Notes under the pieces: generated by a model
The model's database searches: none
The model's input: only the letters and a program-made list of their open reading frames with translations
Told to the model about the DNA's origin: nothing
Origin: Iris pallida
Taxonomy: Eukaryota; Streptophyta; Magnoliopsida; Asparagales; Iridaceae
DNA: 64,000 bases
Assembly: GCA_029216955.1 (NCBI GenBank)
Contig: JANAVB010002199.1
Coordinates: forward strand, 17,104,982 to 17,168,981
Reading direction: 5' to 3'
Program-made: the position numbers and the translations under genes
Part shown: one piece after another, positions 32,282 through 45,080 of the stretch
How the letters are laid out: every line of letters starts with the position of its first letter
Numbering within the stretch: position 1 is the stretch's first letter

Positions 32282-34507
32282 GGGTGGGCTAACATCATCG
32301 ATGGGGAGTGTTCTGTTTGCAAGCCTGGCCTTCACCTCTCTGCAGGGGGGACCTTAATTTGTGAGAGCCAAAGAAGTGAAATGTTGCACGAACACGAATA
32401 CAACACCACATAAAACCACAGGATAATGACATGGTGACACATGTATACATCTGATTTGGAGTGTCCATTACGTGTCTGACACGGCACAGTCCATATTTCT
32501 GGATTGTTCGTGCTCCTTTGGCCTCAATCCTGCTACGATTTTAGAGCTTTTGTACAGTGGTACTGGCGGGACTTCTTTAAGAACAGTTACTTACCTTCCT
32601 TAGGTGCAGTGGCAGAACCTCAAGAGTGTTTTCCTTTCTTTAGGTGTGGATATGATATGTTGTTGTGTTGGAGTGGTCGAAGAAAGATTGTCTGGACTCG
32701 AGAGGAGGAGCCCGAGACTATGTGAAACTGTGGATACCGAAATTGGTGTCACTGCATAGAGGAAGGAAAGAAATACCTTGTATATATGTTTTTCTTTTCA
32801 TATATGAGAAAGCACACCAGGTTGGGATTTATCTTGATTAGTATCGGTAAGTTCCAATCATTTATCCCAACAATAAACTATATCAATTCTCGCAATCTAT
32901 GAACAAACTTCTCCTTTTCAGGTTATCTACCAATAGAGTAAAGATTACTTACTGCTAGTGCCTATCATGTCCATTTAGAGCAAGATTAGTCCAGGAATTG
33001 GCACCCAATTAGTAGGAAGATGTACATGGCTATCAAGGAATTAGCACCCAATTAGCACATAAATTTGAAGTCTTAATTAATTTAGTGTGGAACATTCAGA
33101 AAGCAATCAATTCATGAGAAGCTTAGACTACTTGCTTATGTTATAGATAACATCAAATGCTCTTCACAACTCTAAAAGTTTTGGTAGAAGGACACGGGTT
33201 CAACTTGATAGTTGATACAAAAAGCGACCCGTGTTCAAATCTTTTTATCTGGTGCTCATATATAATGTGTCTACCATGTGTATAATCGCAGTTTGACTTG
33301 GAACTTTGAAGCACCACCTGCCTGTCAAATATATCAAGACCCTTCTTGAGAGTTGAGACATTTGTACCACAACTCGACCATCCCTTAGGGCTTCTGTTTC
33401 GCGAGGACATTTCCTTGGAGTGCGTCATTGATGATGATCAAGTCGTGGAAACAGCCCCTCTAGATATTGTGGGTAAGGCTCCATACATCTGGACCATCCC
33501 TTCCCCTATCCTGCATTAGCCTCGTGTCTCTAGTGAGAAACATATTTAGAATGTTGACACTTAAGGTTAATTCACATAAACATATCACATGTGAACTATC
33601 CCTAGACATGTATGTTGATGCTGATAAATGATAGACATGTATGTTGATGCTGATAAATGATATTTAAATTTTAAAGTCATAAAGCAGTAGATGTGTCATT
33701 GTTTTAGTGTCCCTTTCGCTAAGAGAATGGAGTCACTAATACTAGGATTTGAATAGTCCTCCAGACATAATCTCAGGGTTGGCCTTCTCTATATCAGACA
33801 CCGAGCCAATTTTTTCTTTTTTTTTTTCTCTTTTACTATAATAGATCAGATTTCGACTGGCTAAACGGACCAGGGCCTAGAGAAGGCCAGGAAGCATTGT
33901 GCCCTGTGTCATAAGTCTCATGACCAAAGAGTTTATACCTATTTTGTTAGTATCATATGATACATGATACCTATCTTACGATACGATATGATATGATGTA
34001 CTACCATTTCGTTACGTATCGATATGATACATACTATATAGGTAATTGATAGATAGGATCAACTTTTGTTTTTTACTTAGTCGTGTAACGGATACTTAAG
34101 AATTTGGATTTAGAGCTAAATAGACCTGCAAAGATTTAATGAATAAAACATTTTTGTGAAAGTTATATTAAATCATGTTCCTATATAGATTTGGAAGTAT
34201 ATAACTAAAATCATAAAGTTATTATATCATATAATACACGATATGATATGCGATACATGATAGGATACACAAGCAAGTACATACATGATACGTATCACGA
34301 GTTAAACAACCTAGATTTTTTTTACTAGTTATTTATTGCAGAAGTTCTCATATGTCTTGTAATCAAATTTCTGAATAGAAAGAAAAAATGTCTGAATACG
34401 GAGGTAAGTCTTAGCACCCTTACCTTATCCAGAGTTCCTTAGCGGGAATTTATTCAAAAGAAAAATAGAAACAAAGTGATGACTATCAACTTCAAGCTCA
34501 AGCCACT
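31868..34507. other. PIP1 3' flank and intergenic DNA, no gene recognised
   Basis: Contains a poly-G run (32251-32280), a 28-bp tandem duplication of a TAGACATGTATGTTGATG-type unit (33603-33660), and a TACGATATGATAC-rich tract (33950-34310). No exon or transposon terminus was identified. Confidence 0.45.
32247..32284 (+). repeat. Poly-G tract
   Basis: About 31 consecutive G followed by TGGGTGGG. Long mononucleotide G runs are rare; it could fold as a G-quadruplex or reflect an assembly length error. Confidence 0.8.
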
Positions 34508-34510
34508 TTA

Positions 34511-35256
34511 GGGGGCGTTTGGTATGCGGAATACTATATAGTCGGAAATTCTATATTTCCGGGAATCAAATTTCAAGGAATTAAATTCCCTGGAAAATGC
34601 GACAAAAACGACAAAAAACAAAAAAAAAAAACGGTTAAAATGACAAAAAAGTTTAAAAACGACAAAAAATAACCAAAAAACGAAAAATAATCGATAAAAA
34701 CAACAAAAAAGGACAAAAATCAGGTTAAAACGAAAAAAAATCGGTTAAACGACAAAAAATAACCAAAAAGCGACAAAAACGAAAAAAAATCGGTAAAAGC
34801 CGACAAAAATAACAAAAACGACATAAAATCAGTTTAAAATGACCAAAAAGCGACAAAACGACAAAAACGACTAAAAATCGGTAAAAACAACAAAAAAAGG
34901 TAAAAAAGGACAAAAAATTGCTTTAAATGACAAAAAATGACAAAAAAAGCGACAAAAGGACAAAAAATGGGTAAAACGACAAAAATAATCAAAAAGTGAC
35001 AAAAAGACAAAAAATGGGTAAAAACGACAAAAAATCGCTTTAAACGACAAAAAATTGGTAAAAACGACAAAAAAAAGCGATAAAAATGACAAAAAAAGAA
35101 AAAAACATGTTCAAAACTAATCAAAATTGATCAAAAATGAAGAAAAAAATTTAGACAATTTTTTTTTGCCCGGGCAAAAAAAAAAATACCAACCTATTCT
35201 CAAGGGATAGAATTCCCATGTTTTGTGGGTAAACTATTTACCCGGGTATTTATAAT
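34511..35256. mobile_element. Second Tourist-like element, right end displaced
   Basis: Begins GGGGGCGTTTGGTATGCGG after a TTA (34508-34510), matching the element at 9599. The body is the same AAAACGACAAAA array, shorter than in the first copy. The pre-terminal block (GGGTAAACTATTTACCCGGG) is present, but at 35257 homology stops where a MULE-like terminus begins. The missing right end is probably beyond the window. Confidence 0.85.
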
Positions 35257-35675
35257 GGCTTTTTCTAAGGGTACCACACAAATTACTAGGGGCTATCACT
35301 TACTAGGGGACAGTCCAGGTTTGAGGAACTTTTACTGGGGACGTCCCGAAAATTACTTGGGGCTATCCCACCCCCCCCCAACCCTCTCTTTCATTTTATT
35401 TTCATAAAATTTTTCTCTCTCTTCAAAACCCTCTCTCCAAAACCCTACTCTCCAAAACCCTACTCTCATTCTCCCCAACTCCAATCCAAACTCCTAACCC
35501 TAGTTTTCTTCTACATTTCTTATGATAAATTAGGTTAGAACAATTTTTTGTATGTCAAAGTATTTTTCGAACTCAGAAAATCTCAATTTTTTCGTTTAAA
35601 CCTAACCCTAGAACACGAAATGGCCGTTCGGCTGCTGCTCGTGGACGTCATCTCTGAGGACTGCCCAAGAACGGG
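35257..35675 (+). mobile_element. Second MULE-like terminus (left end) inserted in the Tourist-like element
   Basis: Begins GGCTTTTTCTAAGGG and carries four ACTAGGGGC/ACTTGGGGC motifs in 120 bp, matching in spacing the reverse complement of the MULE end at 8040-8184. It is followed by a CT-rich leader and an ATG at 35620, whose frame runs 18 codons before the Gypsy LTR begins at 35676. Only this left end is in the window. Confidence 0.6.
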
Positions 35676-36123
35676 TGTCACGATCCGATCCCAAATTAAT
35701 GGGTCGAACCGGATCATGCCCAGCCTGCACCGTTGTGAGACGGCGGCAGTAAGCTGTTCTATATGCAGGTATTCACAACAACATTTATACATTTGTCACA
35801 ACTAATATACGAAAATTTTAAAACTTTTATTTCAACATTTGAAAAGTACAACTGGAATGAAAGAACTGAAATGAAAAGCTTAATTCAATTTAACAAATTT
35901 CAAAACAACAAAACTGGAAACAGAAAATAACTAGCTAAGTAGTCGGCTCGTCGGCCTCAGGTCCTGCGTCCTCCAAGGGGACTCTGGCAACGCCATAGGG
36001 TACAAAACTGGGTCATAGTAGCTATTGTACAATAGCTCAGCATCCTCAAAGTCACCTAAAAATGTTGTCTCCAGTCAGGAGGGAGCAAGTACGAATATGT
36101 ATCTCATATTTCAAATAATAATG
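35676..36123 (-). repeat. Gypsy 3' LTR, distal segment
   Basis: Minus-strand LTR end (plus view TGTCACGATCCGATCC). It continues at 60649 once the solo LTR and its TAATG duplication are removed. Confidence 0.8.
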
Positions 36124-37059
36124 TGTAACACCCAGTTTTCCAGATGAGGATAATTTTGAAATTTTGTAATTATAGTTATTATTTATTGATATTTGTTTCA
36201 TATTATAATTTTTGGTGATTTTTATTTATTTTTAAACTATTTAAAATCATGAATTGTGATTTTGGTGTTTTGCTAGTGAAACCGTAGAGACTGTCTACCC
36301 TAGAGCCTAGCCATGTGATTAGGGTATTTCATTTATCATTTTTAGTTTGTGGGTATTTTTGTCATTTTTGAATTATTTGAATTTAATATATTTTAGGAAT
36401 TTAAATGGTTTATTTTGAATGGTGTGATTTAATATTATTTAATTAATTTTCATGTGGTCTAGATTAGCCTAACCTAGTTTGGACCTAACCTAGATTAGTC
36501 ATGGCTAGTCTAGTTAGTCATAGAGAGTATTAGTTATTATCTATTAGATGAGTTTAAGTCATGAATAGTTAGAATGTATAGGTTGCAACTTGACTAAGGG
36601 AAACCTAGATTCTAGGCCATTGAATAGGCTAGATGGAATGAGAGCCATTAGATTCATCCCAAAACCCTAACCCTAGCATTTATGACCAGCCTAGGGATTC
36701 CCCCTCCAACACTATAAAATCCCTCTCAAAGTTTGTGCCTCCTTTTTATCCATCCCTTCATTTTTCTAAGGAAAGGTTTGTTCTCCATTGAAACTTCTTC
36801 ATAGTTTATTCAATAGTAGACCATTTTCATTGCAACTTCTTCCTTTGTGACCTAATTAGTGTCCCCCTACTGTTGGTGGAGACCATTCTCAGGTTTGATA
36901 CAATTTGGAGCCATTGGCTAGCTTGAGGAGATCTCACTTTTGGGAGCTTTTCTTGTGAAGGAACACACATAGGTAAATCCTATTTCCCTCCATGAAATTT
37001 CGATTTCTTTGCATGGTTAGGAAACCCTAGGTGTCCTCTTACTGTAGGGATAGGTTTTG

Positions 37060-37690
37060 CACCCTCTCGTGTCCTTTACGTGTCCGAATCGGACACGTAT
37101 CAGTGGACAGTCGCAGGTGTTCGACGAAATGCCACAGTGGGCATTTCGATCAATTTTTCAGGAAGTAATTGAATAGGAAATTAAGTTTTTAGGTCGCTTA
37201 CGGGTTTTTGTTGATTTGGACACATTTCGTGTCGTGTCGGGGTCGTACTGGACCCGTGGACACGCCCGCGCGCGTGCGAGCTGCACTGCCCTGCTGCTAG
37301 GGGTCCAGTGCTTCGCGGACACAGCGATTGGACTCGTGCCACTTGGCACAAACCAAGGGGCAATGACTGTCAGGTCACCCCTCGAGTCTGGAGTCCAGTG
37401 GTGTCGTGTCGGACACGAGTTTCGCTCTGCACGGGTTTTACACTGATGGTTCATTCTCTTTTTTCAGTTCGGATACGGCCTTGTAAGTCGGACACGACGA
37501 CACGTGGACCCGTGTTAGGCTGTGTCAGACCTAGAGCTATACTAGGCGAACCCACATGTGTGATCACGAGACTTGATTCGTATCGTGTCGTGTCCTAGAC
37601 TCTCTGGAACACGTGCACGACACTGTACTATTTAGTTGTGTCTGTGTTGTGCTCGATTTGGGTTTTCCTTGGTTTGGACACGTCTGTGTC
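37060..37690. repeat. Cluster of GTGTCGTGTCGGACACG-type motifs in the solo LTR
   Basis: The core GGACACG or its complement recurs many times. The sharpest palindrome is ACGTGTCCGA-A-TCGGACACGT (37078-37098). GC content is higher than the flanks. No coding content recognised. Confidence 0.7.
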
Positions 37691-38987
37691 CTCGTGGTGG
37701 GACACATTTACACTATATGGCATCTATAAACACCCTAGTATAATTACCAACTATTAGTTTAACATATTAATGTGTTTTTAATATTCAATTTTGGTTTCCC
37801 AATATGACTGATACTGTCTATATCAGTGTTTATGGTACACTGCTCTTCAGTTTCCTTGGGTTTAAATTGTTATTTTACTGATTCTAATGATGATGAATGT
37901 TTAGATTTAGCTCACCTGCATGTGCTATGAGTGATGAGTAGATTAGATTGAAATCTTGATGGTTAATTGGTTTCGAAATCATTGATTCCTATTTGGACTG
38001 ATACCTCTTAACTGCACTATATTTTTTTTTCCAAGTTAATTTCATTTTTCTGAGTTTGTGAATTCGATTAAATGTTAAATTGTAATAATTTGTTGATGCT
38101 GATATAGGTTCATGTTTGGGTTCAATGGTGAAGAGTTTTGAATTTGGTTTGTGGGATTTCAAATGGCTTTTAACACTCCTGTGCATGACTGAAACCTAAA
38201 CTAAACTGTCAAGTGTACACCACATCATGTATCACACATACACATCACTGCCATGTATTTACACACACACCCTTCCTGTTAGTATCACACACATGGACTG
38301 ACTTGCAAAATTCTGAGAACATTGTGTCCCAACCTGAGAGTAATGTAGATGCCACCTTACATTGTATTTTCCTGAGACATTCCTGGACCTTGACACTTTT
38401 GCACACTGTTTTGGGTTGGTAGTTCATATGTAGACACACACAAGACACTGATTTGCACACTGAAATCTGAGTTGAACTTGGGAACATGAGGCACTCACAC
38501 ACTGTTTGGATTACACTGTTTCTCACACCATATGTTGACACACACGCATTGAATCACATGTTACACACACTTTTGAACTGTTTTCCTGAGAATACAATGA
38601 GTTCATTATACACACAAATACACATTGATTGCTACACAATCTGAGTTCCCATTGCCTTAACCATTGACACTCTTCTAAATTCCTGAGTTTACATATAACA
38701 CAAATTCCAGTTTCCTGAGATTATTCCCTGTCCTCACTGAATTGATGTGCATTACCATGTTAAATTCCTATATTTATGTATGTTAGTTTAGTTAGGAAGT
38801 CAACTGAGAAATCCCAATGCATGTAAATTCCTGAGAACACAACCCCTCTACTTTTCCTGTCACAGACACACATCACCCTTCACATATTATCTCACTGCCA
38901 CCCTTCACATATTGCTTCATACACATCACCCTCACATGTACCACCTACACATACACATTTCCTAAACTTATTTTCTGCCACTTGACA

Positions 38988-41900
38988 TGTCACTCCCCGT
39001 TCCCAGAATGCGTATTTTAATACGTATATTGCCTGAATGTATTTATTTAGCATTTATCATGTAGTATCCTGTATTTAAATTTTAATAACTTCATGTTAAT
39101 TAATTATCTGCATTTTATTTTCCGCACTTTATTTTTCTGCAATTCTATTACCTGCTCTTTAAATTTTCATGTTAATTAATTAGCTGCTCTTTAATTTTCA
39201 TGATAATTTATTTCTGTAATTTTGTTTCCGTACTTTATTTCCTATATTTTATTTCCTGCTTTAGTCTTACTTTTGGGTTAGCCTTGTTGGACCCGTACAA
39301 CCCGACCCATTGGACCCATTGGACCCATTTGACCCGGCCCAACTCCCACCTACCACCCCTTCCATATTTAAGTCACCTTCTCCCTTCTCTCTCCTCATTT
39401 ACTTTACTTCTTCACCATTACTCCTCTTCTTCTTCTTCATTACTCTCTCCACCTACCAAACCGTAGGCAAGTGCCAACTTGCTTCTTGATGGATTCCCAC
39501 TATTATTGTTCCATCATCCTCCTTATTTGATTCTATGTCTCTTTAGTACTTAGCATTTTAATTTCCACGGCTAATTTGTTGTAGATCTAAGTTTGTTACA
39601 TTTTCGGGTTTCTTAGGTTTTGATCTAGTAAACTTTGATATCTTCAAGTTTTGATGGTTCCATGTTGTAGAGAATTTCGTTCTACCCAATTTTGACCTAA
39701 GGAAGTTCGAATTTGGACTCTGGATGAAGGTTTTATGGAACTTTGAAGCTTGGGTTTATGGTGTTCTTCTTCTCTGAAACTTGGAGAAGAAGAACGGTAC
39801 TTGACTTGACCGCATGAATAATTCATGCGGCAAGTGATTCCCAGCCGCATGGGTTGTTTCCTTCTCAGCCGCATGGAAAGTTTCTACCCGGCCGCATGAG
39901 ATTCATTTGAGCCCAGCCCCATAGGGAGTTCTCCTAGCCGCATGGACTTTCCCCACTTAACCGCATATGCGCCCCCGTCTTTCCTGACCGCATGGATTTC
40001 TCTCCAAATCCAGCCGCATGAACCAGACTCACTCGCTGACCGCATGAGGTCCTGAACTTTATAGCCGCATGAACTCCCCCCCCCCCCGCCAGCCGCATAA
40101 GCAATCTCCTTGACCCGGCCGCATGGGGTTCGACTTGGTTGAGCCGCATGGACTCATTTACCGCCAGCCGCATGAGTACCCTTTCCGCTGACCGCATGTG
40201 TCTTGTCTTTTTCGGCCGCATGAGCCAAATTCATCCTAGCCGCATGGAACATCCCTTCTGCTTGCCGCATGGGAGCTAGTCCCACTCGCCAGCCGCATAG
40301 GTTTCCGCATTTTCAGCCGTATGTGCCTCTGCCCACTGAGCCGCATAAATCCGACTCCTTTCCTTGCCGCATAAGATCCATCCTGGCCGCATTAGACTTA
40401 GCCGCATGACTATTCTATAGCCCTGAATATTGATATTTTATTAGATATTTTACGTCCATTTTATATCCTTACGCCTTTTTGCATAAACTTGATATAATCA
40501 TGATATGCTAGTAATTCTGTTAATTATAGATTGTGACGTGGGATGTACCATGTGTCATGAATTGAGTTATAGATATCCGGATTGACTGGAATTAAACCCT
40601 GAGGGTTGTAGACTCGACCCCACTGAATACTAGTTGACTTTCATGCCTTGATACCATTGATAATAATTGTTAGCTTGACTAAAATTGATCATGCGTTCCT
40701 AGTTGGAACTAAAGAGACTGGCTAGTCGTCTTATTGAATTAAATGAATGAGACACGTTCATGAAATGAACTATTGTAATCGACTGGCTAATCTCGAATAT
40801 TGACATACAGGCACATGCAGGCTTCAAATTATTTATTTATTTATTTAGTTATTTTTATCTTCCAAAAGAAGTATGTGTACTTTATGGTCAAGGCATGATC
40901 ACCGTGGTTAGATTTGATTGTTGCATTACGCTATGTAAGACCTGCAACCTAATCGCACTGGTATCGTTGTAGAGTTGTGCATATCGTACCCCGTACGAAA
41001 GTACTCATTTGAATGACCATAATCCATGGCATGGGATTTCACTCAACGTAGGGACTATTAAGTTAAATAAAATAATGATTGCATGGAGAGAATGGATTCC
41101 CAAATTCTTACATGGCAGCCCCCTTGGAACGAGTAGTACCCGACGGGCCGGCTGGTTCCCACAGATACTGTAAATCTGCCACACGGGCAGGGAACAGTAT
41201 CTGCTTTTATTATTATTGTATATTGTGTATTGACGAGCGTCCTGCTAGGACTCGTCTAATTCATGCATGGGCCAATTGATTGACTGGATAGACTAGCCTT
41301 GCTTGCACATAGTAAGAACTGAGGAATCCCTAATTGCATTATTCCAGGATAACTTGGAACTCATAATAGCAAGCCGTAGGAGTTGATTGGCCGTTCAAGA
41401 TGATTTGTTTGTGCACTGTACTCTGTTACCTAACTGGGATGATCAGAATGTCAGGACATGACGGGCCAACATCTGTCCTTGTTTGGTTGGGAGGTTGGTT
41501 CGAAGTGTCTTGATGTGATGTGAGTCCTAGTAGCAAGCAGAGATCTATTATTATATTCTCTTCCTTACTGGTTTAGTCCTTCATATCGTCCTCCCTTGTG
41601 GTACTTGCTATTAGAGGTCTAACCTCTCTGGTTTTGCATGGCCAGATTTAGAGCCAGTCCCCGAGGATCCAGCTTACTTCTACCTCCAAGATGGTCAACA
41701 CTAGAAGGACGATCGCAGGAGGACTCGAGTGGGTTTTCTTACTTCCTCGCTCGTTTTGTTAAATACTTTATACCTTGCCGTTTGGCACCGACATGTTAGT
41801 CGGATTGTCTTGTACTTACTTTTGCATAATTGTAACTAAGTCAGGCTGCAGCTGATAACAATTGTGTATACTTTTGCTACATCAATCTGGCTATATTTTG

Positions 41901-42161
41901 TAAAGCCAGATATCAAGAACATTTTGACAGAGCGTTTGGGACGCCTTACTGCTTTATCTTACATGTTCCCTATTTCTGTTTCTTGTTTCGAATGATTGAG
42001 ACAATAGATGTGAAATGACCATAGTAAGACCTTTATGTAGTATGCACCCCCTCGTCTGGTTAGACAGCATTGATCGTATTATACGATATTCATCTACCCG
42101 TAATACGTAGCTGGCTGAGTCACTCCCCCGCTCTCCAGTATTCTGGTTCTGGGACGTGACA
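38988..42161 (+). mobile_element. Solo LTR (3174 bp) nested in the 5.1-kb solo LTR
   Basis: Starts TGTCACTCCCCGTTCCC and ends GGGACGTGACA, flanked by TGACA (38983-38987, 42162-42166). A TATTTAA box (39363) followed by a CT-rich leader looks like an LTR promoter. An array of spaced CCGCAT motifs lies at 39809-40410. No internal region, so it is a solo LTR, probably Gypsy-type. Confidence 0.85.
39809..40410. repeat. Spaced array of about 24 AGCCGCATG motifs
   Basis: The motif [AG]CCGCATG recurs about every 20-30 bp with unrelated spacers between. Most copies read AGCCGCATG or GACCGCATG, some CCGCATA. Confidence 0.85.
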
Positions 42162-42229
42162 TGACACCTATTAGCTATAGCCATATATACATAGACACAC
42201 ATGTCATTATCCCTCCCTCTCTATATCAC

Positions 42230-42231
<2 letters not shown>

Positions 42232-42324
<93 letters not shown>

Positions 42325-42327
42325 ATT
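42232..42327. repeat. (AT)n microsatellite
   Basis: About 95 bp of almost pure AT dinucleotides with one interruption, inside the 5.1-kb solo LTR. Confidence 0.95.
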
Positions 42328-43597
42328 GTCTATATAATAATGTGGGCCATGTGTTTATGTGTATTTTGTTAGATATATTTTAATGTGTGAAGTAGACCAC
42401 ATGGTTTATGGCATAGGTGTAAGCCCCTGAATTTAGGGCTTATTTTTTTTCAATTTTATAATTCAATTAGTTGTAACATATATTATTATTTGATTATTAT
42501 TTGATTTAATGCTCTTTACCGTGACTTGGATTTCTAGAGCATCAGGGATGCCAGTCTCTGGAAACTTTCTTCTTGAAGTTTGTAGTAGACGAGATTACCT
42601 TCACGTCGATATATCATGTCCCATCCAAACTCGTTCCCTTGTGCTCCTTTTGTATCGCGCAAGTTCGGGTCAATTTAGACCATTTAATTATTAATTGATT
42701 TTCCACTCTTTTCCTTGATCCTCATAAGCACGTTACCATGACTTTTAATTTAGGAGCACCAGACCAGTCATTTTCTCGGTACCTGACACCTGTCACCACC
42801 AATTTTTAGGAACAGGGGTATTTTTGTCATTTTATACTTTTGAATATTTTTGAAATTTATTTTATTATTTATGATGTTGTTTTGGGGTTATTTGAGTCGG
42901 GTTCGAATTTCAGCTCATTCCGACTTGTATCGGGGACCCGGGGTAGCTTAGACTCTGATCGGGACCCAACTGAAACTGACCAACTTGTCATGACCAAACC
43001 CAGATATTTATATTTGACTAATCCCATTTGATTTTAGTGGGATTAGGGATTAGAATTAGATTTAGAACTTGAAATTTGGAGTTTTCAAGTTACCATTTTG
43101 ACCCCAACTCAAAACCACTCATTTCTTTGACTTGGAGGGCATTTTGGTAAATTGTCAAATGCCCCCAACCCTCTAAAATGTGGCCGGCCATGTATGGAGC
43201 ACCCCCTCTCCTTTGCTTCACTACAAAGCAATCTCTCTCTCTTCATTTTATTTCTTTCCAAGCTCCTTCCTTCTCAAGAAATCAATTAGGTATGCTTTTA
43301 AAACCTTCATTAATTCTCTTTTGCATTTATTTCCTTCACCATAAATGAGGAGGAGACCACCCTCTACATTTTGTCCATAGAATTTGTAGATTTTCCTAGA
43401 AATCTAGTTTAAGGAATTAATGGGGGGTTTTCCTTTAGAGAGGAGTATACATGTATATATATATATATGTGTATGTATTTATATATATGTATTTGTGTAT
43501 GTGTGTGTAGAGGAGAGTGGTGGTGGTGGTGTGAGAAAGTGTATGTGTGAGAGTGTGTGTGTGTGTCTATATATATCTATATGTGTGTGTGTGTATG

Positions 43598-43651
<54 letters not shown>

Positions 43652-43655
<4 letters not shown>

Positions 43656-43819
43656 CCGGATCGGGAGCCCCGTTTTCGGAGCCCCGCCGAAGCCCCGCGA
43701 TCCTTGGCCGTTGGATCGCGCGGCATCGCGTGGGCCCCTCGCGGGCCCCGCTCGATCCGATGGTGCAGGGGGGCGGGGCTTCGGCGGGGCTCCGCGGGCG
43801 GGGCTCTTGATCCGGATCC
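43652..43819. mobile_element. GC-rich MITE inserted in a (TA)n microsatellite, Micron-like
   Basis: 168 bp bounded on both sides by TA dinucleotide repeats (43601-43651, 43820-43876). Terminal inverted repeats of about 47 bp begin GGGTCCGGATCGGGAGCCCC and, on the other strand, GGATCCGGATCAAGAGCCCC. Absent at the matching place in the right LTR (about 56170-56215), so it arrived after the retroelement. Targeting of (TA)n resembles Micron elements of rice; relatedness is inference. Confidence 0.8.
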
Positions 43820-43878
<59 letters not shown>

Positions 43879-43897
43879 TGTGTGTGTGTGTTGTGAG

Positions 43898-43932
<35 letters not shown>

Positions 43933-44059
43933 AGAGAGTGGAAGAGGAAGGAGAAGTAGAGGAAGTAAGAGTAGAAGAATTAGAAGAAGAAGGGGAATAA
44001 GAAACAGCAGAACAGTAGCAGCAATAGCACTAGCAGGAGCAGCAGTAGTAGAAGAATGA

Positions 44060-44600
44060 GAATGAGGAGGAGAATGAGAAAGAGAATGAGGAGGAGAATG
44101 AGAATGAGAAGGAGAATGAGGGAAGAAGGAGAATGAGGAGGAGAATGAGAATGAGGAGGAGAATGAGAAGGAGAATGAGGGAAGAAGGAGAATGAGGAGG
44201 AGAATGAGGAGAAGAATGAGGAGGAGAATGAGAATGAGGAGGAGAATGAGAAGGAGAATGAGGGAAGAAGGAGAATGAGGAGGAGAATGAGGAGAAGAAT
44301 GAGAAGGAGAATGAGAATGAGAAGGAGAATGAGAAGGAGAAGGAAAATGAGAAGGAGAATGAGGGAAGAAGGAGAATGAGGAGGAGAATGAGAAGGAGAA
44401 TGAGAATGAGAAGGAGAATGAGGGAAGGAGGAGAATGAGAAGGAGAATGAGAATGAGAAGGAGAATGAGGGAAGAAGGAGAATGAGGAGGAGAATGAGAA
44501 GGAGAATGAGAAGGAGAAGGAGAATGAGAAGGAGAATGAGGGAAGAAGGAGAATGAGGAGGAGAATGAGGAGGAGAAGGAGAATAAGAAGAGGAATAGGA
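44060..44600. repeat. GAGAATGAGGAG minisatellite (5' LTR)
   Basis: Purine-only units such as GAGAATGAGAAGGAGAATG and GAGGGAAGAAG. The reverse strand gives a spurious His-Ser-Pro-rich open frame. Confidence 0.9.
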
Positions 44601-44689
44601 ATAAGGAGAAGGAGAAGTATAGGAGTTTGAGATGAATCGGATATGGGTTGTAAGGGTTGGTAATGATTAGAAATAGTCGCCTAGACCTA

Positions 44690-45080
44690 GTCTTGACCTT
44701 GGTTGACCACGGTTGATTTTTTAGACCAAAAGTCAACTATGGGTCAACACTTTGCCCAATTTAGTCCCAAATTCCATTAGACTTGAACGGTTGACCAAAA
44801 GTCAACTGTTAGTCACCATTGACCTAGGGTTGACCTAGAGTTGACTAGAGTTGACCCGTTGACTAAAAGTCAACTGTAAGTTAATTTTTGACCTAGTTTG
44901 ATTCGGATTGACTTCCAATATTCTCCTATGACCAAGGTTGACCTAACTGGACCTGTCTTGACCTAGTATGACTTTGTTAGGCCTAATATGACTTAGATTG
45001 ACCCTGTACAATCTAGTTTGACCTTGTTTGACCTAGACTGACTTAGTTTGGCGTGTCTTGACCTATTTTGACTCAGTATG
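44690..45080. repeat. Dense cluster of TTGAC[CT] (W-box-like) motifs in the LTR
   Basis: About twenty TTGAC cores on both strands in 390 bp. TTGAC[CT] is the core site of WRKY transcription factors. The same cluster is in the 3' LTR (about 57160-57560) and a smaller one at 59160-59280 in the solo LTR. Confidence 0.7.

Noticed and set aside
39809..40410. CRISPR-like pattern of short repeats with unique spacers
   Set aside because: The conserved word is only 6-9 bp, spacing is irregular, and the context is a plant LTR; CRISPR arrays are prokaryotic with 21-48 bp repeats.
42201..42383. Tyr-Ile repeat open frame (also at 56189-56441)
   Set aside because: Translation of an (AT)n microsatellite.
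43567..44736. His-Ser-Pro-rich 389-aa open frame (and its 399-aa counterpart at 56005-57204)
   Set aside because: Reverse complement of a purine minisatellite plus (TA)n tract in an LTR; repeat-driven, not a gene.
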